NCBI GenBank assembly: GCA_019116905.1
Contig: DXAQ01000128.1
Span: forward strand, 1-33,856
Source: Candidatus Mucispirillum faecigallinarum
GTDB taxonomy: Bacteria > Chrysiogenota > Deferribacteres > Deferribacterales > Mucispirillaceae
Reading direction: 5' to 3'
Length of the DNA: 33,856 nt
Of this stretch, positions 8,847 to 16,354 are shown one piece after another. The notes under the pieces were generated by a model that was not told where the DNA came from, searched no databases, and saw only the letters and a program-made list of their open reading frames with translations. Positions within the stretch are counted from its first letter, which is position 1. Each line of letters opens with the position of its first letter. Position numbers and translations under genes: made by a program.

Positions 8847-9452
8847 CTAAGATTTTTCTATTTTGCAGATATCTCCAAATCCTGCAACAGGAATACCAAG
8901 ACTACGTATGAGTCTTGCCCAGTAGTTAACCTGTGCGATTGTGGAGGCAATAATGACAATACCTCTTTCTGAAAAGTTACTGTGAAGTTTTTCTACCATT
9001 TCTTCTGGTATTATAACAGGTGTTTTTGTTACAAGAGATACATATTCCATAATAACTTTTTCTTTATCAGAAAAAGTGCTGTAATTATAATTACCTTCTC
9101 TTATTGCATTTATTTCATCAATATTTAAGCCTGCTTTATCGTATTCAAAAGCGTTCATATCTATACAGAAGGGGCATGCAACCATTACAGAAACCTGCAC
9201 TCTTATTATTTTAAGCATACGTTTATTAATTTCTTTATCATCATGGGCAACAAGGCTTTCCATAATACCAGAGCTTACTGCTGTTTTTGGATACCATGCT
9301 AAAAGTTTTGGTATCATTACATCTTTTTTAATAACTTTTTTTGAAATCCAGCCGCCAAGCCTTATAAAAAGAGGAAGTCTTTTAGGTGGTTTTATATATG
9401 CCTTATCAAAATCTTTAAAAAAATTATCCTTATTATTTAATGTAAATCTCAT
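8847..9452 (-). CDS. Carboxymuconolactone decarboxylase/AhpD-like protein
   Basis: A 201-residue helical protein with the AhpD-type active site CPFCIDMNAF: Cys93 and Cys96, with a downstream acidic/aromatic residue of the kind used for proton relay. The CMD superfamily includes true gamma-carboxymuconolactone decarboxylase and alkylhydroperoxidase-like disulfide reductases; a CxxC favours the latter, a thiol-peroxidase or disulfide role in the cytoplasm. ATG at 9452 is chosen because GGGGG stands about 4 bases upstream; the reading frame extends further into the branching-enzyme gene, but that would be an out-of-frame overlap with no better start. It is 52 bases downstream of the branching enzyme and in the same direction, so it may be the last gene of the glycogen operon, though the functional link is unclear. 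Confidence 0.82.
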   Translation of the reverse strand: MRFTLNNKDNFFKDFDKAYIKPPKRLPLFIRLGGWISKKVIKKDVMIPKLLAWYPKTAVSSGIMESLVAHDDKEINKRMLKIIRVQVSVMVACPFCIDMNAFEYDKAGLNIDEINAIREGNYNYSTFSDKEKVIMEYVSLVTKTPVIIPEEMVEKLHSNFSERGIVIIASTIAQVNYWARLIRSLGIPVAGFGDICKIEKS

Positions 9453-9504
9453 ACTGCCCCCACTTTTGTACAAAAATTTTGGGAAGATTGCTCTTCCCAA
9501 AGTT

Positions 9505-11082
9505 TTATGCATATATTCTGTAATCAATTCCTTGAAAAATAGAGTTTTTAGTTTCCAGCCATTCCAGATAACCAATATCTATCCTGCCGTCTTCAAGCAT
9601 ACCATATAATTTCATAAAATTATAAATATGCTCTCTTGTTCTTTCTGTAGAATATTCTGTAGCTGTACCTGTTGTTATTAAAAATGCCCAGTCGCTTGCC
9701 TGGCATAACAGCAGTTCTCTTGCAAGCTGATTTAAACAGCGTGTTTTAAGTGAATCTGTGCCGTCTTTATATTTATTTGCAAGGATTGTCATATTATCAG
9801 CCATAAAATGCAGATGACGGTATATCCAGTCGTTGCCTGCATTAAGCCATACTTTATAATAACCCTCATCACCCCAGGAAGATGGGTTTACATCTACAAC
9901 CTGGTTAGTAGGGAACTCGCCTAAGTATTCTAAGGCTGTTACAGCTTTTACAGTTTCTGATTTATCCATTTCTCTAAATACATTCATCAGAAAATCAGGA
10001 CCTTCAAACCACCAGTGGCCGTAAAGTTCTGCATCATAAGGGGATATTATTAATGGTTTTCTGTCAATAATATCGCCAACCTCATTGATTTGAGCCTCTC
10101 TGCCGCTTACAAAATGTTTTGCATGGTCTATTGTTTTGCTGTATGCAATATCTGGCTGATAAACTTCTTTATATTCAGAATCACCAGTTATTCTGTGATA
10201 TTTTAGACCAGTAAATACTCTTGTACCGTCTGGGCAGATATATGGTTTAATATAGTCATAATCTAAATCATAACCTATATCTCTGTAAAAATCTCTGTAA
10301 TATAAATCGCCAGGATAACCTTCTTTTGAGCTCCACACTTGTTTTGAAGAAAAGTAATCTCTGCCAAAAGCTGCCACTCCGTTTTTAGTATAAACTGGGG
10401 CATAAGTGCCGTAACGTGGGCGTGGTTTTGCATAAAGTATGCCATGGGTATCTACAAAGAAGTATTTTATACCAGCTTCTTCAAGTTTGTATTCAAGCCC
10501 TGCATAGTATGCACATTCTGGAAGCCATATACCTAGAGGACGTCTGCCAAAATGTTTTTCATGGGTTTGAGCTGCCACTTCTAACTGAGCGCGGACTGCC
10601 TTTTCATTTGTCATAAATGGCAGATAACCATGGGTTGCTCCGCATGTAATAATTTCAAGGTAACCTTTATCTTGAAAATATTTATAGCCGTTTAAAACAC
10701 AGCCGTCTAAATCGTTTAGTAAAAAGCCTTTTAAAGTGTTAAGCCTGTCCCTGTACATTTCAACGACTGGTTTAAAATGCTTATCATCTTTTGTGCGCCA
10801 TAATTCTTTGCCTACAAGCTCAATACTTCTGTCTAAATACCTGATGTATTTATCACGCAGATGGTAATCTGCAAGCATTTCTGCAAGGGGCGGCGTAACT
10901 GATGATGTGAGCCTGAAATGAACATTTTCTGCCTCTAATTTTTTTAAGTTTAAAAGCAGGGGCAGGTATGTTTCTGTAATCGCTTCAAAAAGCCAGTTTT
11001 CCTCTAAAAAATAATCATAATCAGGGTGCTTTACAAAAGGAAGGTGAGCATGCAGCACCAGCATCCAATATCCTTGTTTCAT
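9505..11082 (-). CDS. GH57 1,4-alpha-glucan branching enzyme
   Basis: A 525-residue cytoplasmic enzyme matching archaeal/Thermus-type GH57 branching enzymes (EC 2.4.1.18) in size and motifs. HAHLPFVKHP (about 10-19) is conserved region 1. WLPECAYYAG holds the nucleophile Glu189. SPYDAELYGHWWFEGP holds the acid/base Asp350. The C-terminal DUF1957-type helical domain follows (NPSSWGDEGYYKVWLNAGNDWIYR split over about 415-440). It cleaves alpha-1,4 chains and reattaches them through alpha-1,6 bonds to branch glycogen. It starts two bases after the stop of the DUF4912 gene, with AAGGA upstream, so it is translated from the same operon mRNA as glycogen synthase. No signal peptide is present. Confidence 0.93.
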   Translation of the reverse strand: MKQGYWMLVLHAHLPFVKHPDYDYFLEENWLFEAITETYLPLLLNLKKLEAENVHFRLTSSVTPPLAEMLADYHLRDKYIRYLDRSIELVGKELWRTKDDKHFKPVVEMYRDRLNTLKGFLLNDLDGCVLNGYKYFQDKGYLEIITCGATHGYLPFMTNEKAVRAQLEVAAQTHEKHFGRRPLGIWLPECAYYAGLEYKLEEAGIKYFFVDTHGILYAKPRPRYGTYAPVYTKNGVAAFGRDYFSSKQVWSSKEGYPGDLYYRDFYRDIGYDLDYDYIKPYICPDGTRVFTGLKYHRITGDSEYKEVYQPDIAYSKTIDHAKHFVSGREAQINEVGDIIDRKPLIISPYDAELYGHWWFEGPDFLMNVFREMDKSETVKAVTALEYLGEFPTNQVVDVNPSSWGDEGYYKVWLNAGNDWIYRHLHFMADNMTILANKYKDGTDSLKTRCLNQLARELLLCQASDWAFLITTGTATEYSTERTREHIYNFMKLYGMLEDGRIDIGYLEWLETKNSIFQGIDYRIYA

Positions 11083-11084
11083 AG

Positions 11085-11831
11085 TTATTTATCCTTCAAC
11101 ACACCAGAAGAACCCATGTGTTGTGATATGTGTTTTGCTATTTCTGTATTAATAGTAACACTGCTGTTTAAATCTTTTAGACCAACCCCTGAAAGTTCAT
11201 AAAGTTTGTCTAAATTACCACCGATAGTCATCCATGTTTCCTGGTCAACTATATCTGACACCTTATCAGAAGGCATACGCACTTTATTTGATTTTAAAAT
11301 AGGGTGGAATGCACCGTTAGAATCAATTAACCCTATTTCTGACCAAAGAACCGTATCAGGAGCATATATGTTAAAATACCAGTTACCTATTTTATCAACA
11401 GCGACAGAGGCTGCCTCTGTTGTGTAGTTATCCATATTAGAGAATATTTTTAAAACTATTCTAGATTCTGATAATTTAAGCTCGCTTTTAAAACGGTTCA
11501 GCGTATAATCGCTTATTTCCCAGTATACATATTCTTTAGAAGGGTCAACAGGCATAAAAGCTATTGTATCCTTATCATAGTATGGCGGGATAGGATACTC
11601 ATCACGTTTTACTTTTACAGGCTGCCCGGTAACTTCTTGATATGTATATCCTACATTTTGCTCTGCTTTTCTATTTTGCAAATCTTCTGCATCTTTAGCA
11701 GGAGCAGGTTCAGCAAAGAATGGCTCTAATGCTTTAATAAGCTCATCTTTACTCATCTTGCTTCTACCTGCAACTTTTTTTGCTGCAGCCAGGTCAAGTA
11801 ATTCCTTTTTTGTTAGTTTATCAAGCTTCAT
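11085..11831 (-). CDS. DUF4912 protein with N-terminal Rho/SAP-like domain
   Basis: A 248-residue cytoplasmic protein. The first 40 residues, MKLDKLTKKELLDLAAAKK and following SKMSKDELIKAL, look like a Rho-N/SAP-type helix-extended-helix domain, usually a nucleic-acid or protein-contact module. Residues about 85-205 match DUF4912 (YVYWEISDYTLNRFKSEL, RIVLKIFSN, WYFNIYAPDTVLWSEIGLI), a beta-rich domain often found next to GH57 and glycogen genes, with an immunoglobulin or carbohydrate-binding-like appearance. ATG at 11831 is chosen because GGAGGG stands 10 bases before it; an upstream in-frame TTG lies inside that ribosome site. It sits between glycogen synthase (7-base gap) and branching enzyme (2-base gap). 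A role organising or anchoring the glucan enzymes is an inference from context. Confidence 0.83.
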   Translation of the reverse strand: MKLDKLTKKELLDLAAAKKVAGRSKMSKDELIKALEPFFAEPAPAKDAEDLQNRKAEQNVGYTYQEVTGQPVKVKRDEYPIPPYYDKDTIAFMPVDPSKEYVYWEISDYTLNRFKSELKLSESRIVLKIFSNMDNYTTEAASVAVDKIGNWYFNIYAPDTVLWSEIGLIDSNGAFHPILKSNKVRMPSDKVSDIVDQETWMTIGGNLDKLYELSGVGLKDLNSSVTINTEIAKHISQHMGSSGVLKDK

Positions 11832-11838
11832 TGTATAT

Positions 11839-13251
11839 TTACCCTCCAATAATCTTTCTATACAATTCTATATATTTTTCTGATGCTTTTTGCCATGAAT
11901 TATCTATTTGAAGAAGTGTTTTTACTACTTCATCATGTTTATCAGATGTAATAAGAGCAACAGCTTTTTTAACAGCTTTCATCATGGCCTCCACACTAAA
12001 ATCATCAAAAGTAAAGCCTACACCTTTTTCTACTGCCTCTTTTGAGCCGTCAACAAGACCGCCTGTATTTCTTGCAACAGGAACAGCTCCATACCTCATA
12101 CCTATCATTAAACTTGAACCACACGGCTCATAAAGGGAAGGCATTATTACAATATCTGCAGCTGCATATTCTTTCTGACTTTTATTAGCATGGTCATTAA
12201 ATATTATTTTTATATTATTATATTTTTCTTTTACTTCTTGAATCTTATTAACATAATCACTACTATTTGGTCCGAAGATAATTAAGTTTATATCATTATC
12301 AGCAAATTCTTCTGCTGCATTAAGTACTAAATCAAGCCCTCTTTCTGGCAGCATTTTTTGTATAAATACTACTAACGGCAGGTTTTGGTCAAGACCAAGT
12401 TCACTGCATAGTGCATTTTTGCACACATTTTTGCCACTTATATCATCTGCGGAAAAGTTTTTTTCAATATTTGTATCTTCTGCTGGGTTCCATATCATTG
12501 AGCAGATACCATTTAATATACCTACTAATTTATGAGCATGGTTATAAAATATTTCTTCTACACCAATGCCGCCCCCATTGTTTATTAATTCTTTTGCAAA
12601 GGTTGGGCTTAATGTGGTAATAGCATCTGCAAAAACAATCCCACCTTTTAAGAAACTTATATTGTCATAATATTCTATATTATCAATATTGTATATCTCC
12701 CAAGGCAGATTTAATGCTTCAAGAGTAAATTTATTAAATACACCAAGGTTATCAACAGAATGTATTGTTAATACAACTTTGCATGATAAATCTGAGTAAT
12801 TAAGTTTTTTATATACAGGCACAAGGGCAGTCTGCCAGTTATGGCAGTGTAAAATATCTGCATCTATATTATGGTATTTTACAAAATTTAATGCTGCCTG
12901 AGAAAATGTGCCAAACCTAATATCATTATCAGCATAATCAAATTTAACCATACCATAAAGCCCTGCACGGTTAAAAAGGTCATCATTTTTAAAAAATACA
13001 TATCGTATATCGTTTAGGTATGTTTCAAACAGTTCAAATTCATATACAGCAAACCCTGCATTTACCCATGTTTTAAGCTGCAGTGATTTTATATTATGTT
13101 TAGCAGTATCAACTGATGCATAAAGCGGTGATAATACTGTTACCTGATGACCTGCACGTTTTTCTGCATAAGGTAAACAAAATAATGTTTCTGCCATACT
13201 TCCTGCATAGGAAAAGGGTAATACTTCTGATGTTATGTGAACTATATTCAT
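11839..13251 (-). CDS. glgA: GT5-family glycogen synthase
   Basis: A 470-residue GT-B glycosyltransferase of the glycogen/starch synthase family. The N-terminal Rossmann domain begins MNIVHITSEVLPFSYAGSMA, and the catalytic starch-synthase domain fills the first half. The second half carries PLVVFIQKMLPERGLDLVL, and the donor-binding C-terminal block MPSLYEPCGSSLMIGMRYG (about 370-390) with the conserved EPCG Glu. It transfers glucose from a nucleotide sugar to the non-reducing end of an alpha-1,4-glucan. An odd point is that the usual KxGGL loop, whose Lys15 contacts ADP-glucose, reads SYAGSM with Tyr15, so donor use may differ. The ATG overlaps the galT-like stop by four bases (ATGA), and GGGAGG lies 11 bases upstream. 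It is mid-operon with three GH57 enzymes. Confidence 0.92.
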   Translation of the reverse strand: MNIVHITSEVLPFSYAGSMAETLFCLPYAEKRAGHQVTVLSPLYASVDTAKHNIKSLQLKTWVNAGFAVYEFELFETYLNDIRYVFFKNDDLFNRAGLYGMVKFDYADNDIRFGTFSQAALNFVKYHNIDADILHCHNWQTALVPVYKKLNYSDLSCKVVLTIHSVDNLGVFNKFTLEALNLPWEIYNIDNIEYYDNISFLKGGIVFADAITTLSPTFAKELINNGGGIGVEEIFYNHAHKLVGILNGICSMIWNPAEDTNIEKNFSADDISGKNVCKNALCSELGLDQNLPLVVFIQKMLPERGLDLVLNAAEEFADNDINLIIFGPNSSDYVNKIQEVKEKYNNIKIIFNDHANKSQKEYAAADIVIMPSLYEPCGSSLMIGMRYGAVPVARNTGGLVDGSKEAVEKGVGFTFDDFSVEAMMKAVKKAVALITSDKHDEVVKTLLQIDNSWQKASEKYIELYRKIIGG

Positions 13252-14270
13252 AACTGATTAACCTCCCTTAAATGTTTTGCCGCATCTTCTGGACTTACAG
13301 GGTTTATGCATATATTTGCTGCCCAGTTTGTTGTTGAAAGTTTTGCAACCACAGGGGCAATATCTATATGCCAGTGAAATGACTCATTAATATATTTTAA
13401 TGAACCGTTAAAATCAGGTCTGTTATTACTGTAAGGGGCAAGCCTTAAAGCAAGTGTTAATGCAGGGTTGTCTAATACCTGAGCAAGCCTTGTAAAAAGC
13501 TCATGAGTAATATCTGCAAGCTGCCTGATAGAGTTATCTGAAATATCTGCAAAACGACATGTATGGCGTTTTGGATATATTGATATTTCAAAAGGATGCT
13601 CTGATGCGTAAGGCGTAAATGATATAAACTCATAGTTTTCAAAGATAACCCTTGATTTATCCTTTTTCTCCTGATTAATCATATCACAGTATATGCATCT
13701 TTCTTTTTCCTTATAATAATTTACTGCTTTATTAATATATTCTTCTACAATACTTGGCACAATAGACATGGCAAGAATCTGTGCATGTGGGTGGTGAATA
13801 TTTTCCCCAGCATCCTCACCAATATTTTTAAAAGCTGCCGCATATCTAAACCTTACATCTTTTTCTAAATCTGCAATACGGTTTCTAAATGCAGTATAAA
13901 GGTTTGCAAGCTCATTTTCTGTATAGCCTGAAATATCTATACCGTGCCTGAAAGAATCAATAATTACTTCATGAGCACCTATGGCAGACATTTTATCATA
14001 CATGCCGCAGGATTCTCTATTAAGTAATCCTTCAATCCCCATAGCAGGATATTTGTTTGGTGTAACAATTAAAGCAGGGGCAGAGCTTTCAGGCAGATTT
14101 ATAGTGAAAATACTGCGCAGTTTTTTATTTATACCACCGTCTTTATCACAGAAAGGGCAGGGAGTATCAGCAGTTTTGTCTTTTGTAATATATGAATTTC
14201 TATGGGTGCCTCTTTCCTGAGAAATAACTGCCCATTTTTTTGTTACTGGATTATACCTTAATTCTCCCAT
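13248..14270 (-). CDS. galT: Galactose-1-phosphate uridylyltransferase-like nucleotidylyltransferase
   Basis: A 340-residue HIT-superfamily enzyme of the GalT family. Zinc ligands are suggested by CPFC (about 38-41) and a second CxxC, CIYCD (about 193). The active-site triad HPHAQ is at 160-164, with His162 the expected nucleophile. GAHEVIIDS, SEHPFEISIYPKRH and a WHIDIAP block near 308 complete the family pattern. Canonical GalT moves UMP between UDP-glucose and galactose-1-phosphate; plant and bacterial relatives act as ADP-glucose or other NDP-hexose phosphorylases. Lying between a glucanotransferase and glycogen synthase with no galK or galE nearby, it may serve glucose-1-phosphate and nucleotide-glucose interconversion rather than galactose catabolism. 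Four-base overlap with glgA; AAGGATA precedes the ATG. Confidence 0.9.
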   Translation of the reverse strand: MGELRYNPVTKKWAVISQERGTHRNSYITKDKTADTPCPFCDKDGGINKKLRSIFTINLPESSAPALIVTPNKYPAMGIEGLLNRESCGMYDKMSAIGAHEVIIDSFRHGIDISGYTENELANLYTAFRNRIADLEKDVRFRYAAAFKNIGEDAGENIHHPHAQILAMSIVPSIVEEYINKAVNYYKEKERCIYCDMINQEKKDKSRVIFENYEFISFTPYASEHPFEISIYPKRHTCRFADISDNSIRQLADITHELFTRLAQVLDNPALTLALRLAPYSNNRPDFNGSLKYINESFHWHIDIAPVVAKLSTTNWAANICINPVSPEDAAKHLREVNQL

Positions 14271-14275
14271 TATCC

Positions 14276-16321
14276 TTATCCTATACTAAGTGAGCCTTTA
14301 ATATTTATATCTTTTTTAAACGGCATACCAAACGCAACTGTTACACCCTGAACTGTTAAGTCTATACCCATTTCAGACTGAGATACAGTGTATAATGTAA
14401 AGTAGATAAATTCTATCTCTTTTTCTACTTCAATTGCAATCTTTTTATTAAGATATTTATCATAAATTTCAAATTTGTTGCCTTTAAATGAGCCATGCTC
14501 ATCAAATTCTTTACCATTAATAATAACTTGCGTTACATCTGCAAAATGAAAATTAAATTCGCAGCTGTAATCACATTCTAAATTTTTAGAGGCTTTTGCT
14601 TTAATATTAAAATCAACTGCATTATTATTTAATGTATATGATTTTTCCATATATGTTTTAATTTTTTCATTATTAACATATATGCCGCCGTCTCTTTTAA
14701 ATAATATATTATTATCGTTTACTTCAACAGTATCTGCCGGCTGGTTTGTAAAATCACTAAACTCTCTAAATGAACATTTTTCAAAAGTTTCAAGCGTAAA
14801 TTTATCTAAGAAATGGTCAACAAAGCAGTTTTTGTTATACCAGTCGTAAATAATTTTACCAGCTTCTTCTGGTGTTATGGAATACTCCATATCATGAATT
14901 GATGCTGTTTCTTCCTGTTTAGTTTCCTGCCTTGGTTTAATATTTTTTAGCAGTTTTGCATGGTATGCTTCTTTTTTTCTTGAAATTACATTTAAAAGGT
15001 TAAAGTTTTTATCTTTTAATTCTATTGCTGTAAGCTGCCCGAAATCTCTTGTTTCAAATAAGCAGTTAAATGTATTTCCGCGTGTATATACTTCATCATA
15101 ACCGTTTCTATCAATATCTGCTGGTTTTTCTACAACAGGCAGTTTAATTTTTTCAAGTTTTTCATACATGGCTTCAGCCTGAATAAGAGGTGCCCACGCA
15201 TTATTTCTTAAATTAGGCAGATAAAGACCGCCAAAAACGCCATGCCATAAGGAATCGTTACACTGGCTTCTGTATAGCAAATCTTTAAATTCTGCATTAT
15301 CTTTATATTTTCTGCCTCTTATAGATAAATCAACAGTTCTTTTATGCAGTCTGTTACTTTCTGGGTATTTAACAAGGAAGTTTTTCCAAACACTGCCCTT
15401 TAAAAACTGCTCAATATCATTACTAAAAGGTGATGATTTTAAATATTCTTTTATTTCTGCAAATTTTTCAGCCTTATCTGCAAATAATGACCATTCGCCC
15501 ATTTCTTCATAGCTTGTAATAGGCAGATATACATGGCCTGACGGCTTAACTTTGCTGACTGCCTCATCATAATGCATAAATTCTATTTCTTTTTCAGAAG
15601 ATATTGCTTTAATAAAATTTTTCAGCCAGCCTTTTGTATATACCCAGTCATAAGTGTTAGGCCATACTCCAAATTTTTCGCCGTCATCAAAGCAGGATAT
15701 AAGTTTAACATTTCTGTTTTTTGCTTCAAGAATATGTTTTATAACATCTTCCTGCGGCTTAAATGGGGTAAGATACCTAAGCCCCATATCTATTGGAAAA
15801 AGGTTCATAAGGCAGCCGTCCTGCTCAGTAGTAAAATATCCTGTTAAAGATTCTTTTGGAAAGCCTGCTGCAATTAAATGGTAATCATCTATAATAATAT
15901 GCTTTATACCTATTTCTGCCATATCTGGAATAACTGCAGGGTCCCATACTCTTTCTGTAAGCCATAAGCCTGCTGGTTTTTGTCCAAAATGGTTATGGAT
16001 ATAATCTATAAGCATTTTAACCTGACCTTTTCTATCATCACTAGGGATTGCAGAAAGTATTGGCTCGTAAAAGCCACCTGCAAAAAATTCTATTCTGCCT
16101 TCCTCGTTTATTTTTTTCAGGTTATTAAATACATCTTCTCTGTGAGTTCTAATGTATTCTAAAAGCCAGCCGCTGTAATGGGCGGAAAACTTAAATTTTT
16201 TATTTTTTAAAGCAACCTCAATAAAAGGAGCATAACTTTCATTTATTGCCCAGTCTACTACGTTGTAAAAATTTTCAGCAGGCTGGTGGCAGTGAATACC
16301 AAATAAAAACGGGATTTTCAT
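14276..16321 (-). CDS. GH57 4-alpha-glucanotransferase
   Basis: A 681-residue cytoplasmic enzyme close in size and layout to the Thermococcus litoralis 4-alpha-glucanotransferase (EC 2.4.1.25). HCHQP is at about 10-14, and WLTERVWDP carries the nucleophile Glu123, the same number as in the T. litoralis enzyme. SCFDDGEKFGVWP carries the acid/base Asp (212/213). DUF1925- and DUF1926-like domains, the latter a C-terminal beta-sandwich (about 385-680), complete the family structure. It moves maltosyl or longer glucan segments between chains, remodelling glycogen or malto-oligosaccharides. There is a five-base gap to galT and 33 bases to the amylase gene upstream; GAGG lies 5 bases before the ATG. 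Alpha-amylase is the main alternative label, but the Glu123/DDGEKFG pair favours transferase. Confidence 0.9.
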   Translation of the reverse strand: MKIPFLFGIHCHQPAENFYNVVDWAINESYAPFIEVALKNKKFKFSAHYSGWLLEYIRTHREDVFNNLKKINEEGRIEFFAGGFYEPILSAIPSDDRKGQVKMLIDYIHNHFGQKPAGLWLTERVWDPAVIPDMAEIGIKHIIIDDYHLIAAGFPKESLTGYFTTEQDGCLMNLFPIDMGLRYLTPFKPQEDVIKHILEAKNRNVKLISCFDDGEKFGVWPNTYDWVYTKGWLKNFIKAISSEKEIEFMHYDEAVSKVKPSGHVYLPITSYEEMGEWSLFADKAEKFAEIKEYLKSSPFSNDIEQFLKGSVWKNFLVKYPESNRLHKRTVDLSIRGRKYKDNAEFKDLLYRSQCNDSLWHGVFGGLYLPNLRNNAWAPLIQAEAMYEKLEKIKLPVVEKPADIDRNGYDEVYTRGNTFNCLFETRDFGQLTAIELKDKNFNLLNVISRKKEAYHAKLLKNIKPRQETKQEETASIHDMEYSITPEEAGKIIYDWYNKNCFVDHFLDKFTLETFEKCSFREFSDFTNQPADTVEVNDNNILFKRDGGIYVNNEKIKTYMEKSYTLNNNAVDFNIKAKASKNLECDYSCEFNFHFADVTQVIINGKEFDEHGSFKGNKFEIYDKYLNKKIAIEVEKEIEFIYFTLYTVSQSEMGIDLTVQGVTVAFGMPFKKDINIKGSLSIG

Positions 16322-16354
16322 ATTAACCTCAAATCTATTATATTTTCTTATTTT

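Noticed and set aside
9453-9575. Upstream extension of the AhpD-like gene into the branching-enzyme gene
   Set aside because: The extra 41 residues would overlap the C-terminal codons of the GH57 gene in another frame. The ATG at 9452 has a G-rich ribosome site and matches family length.
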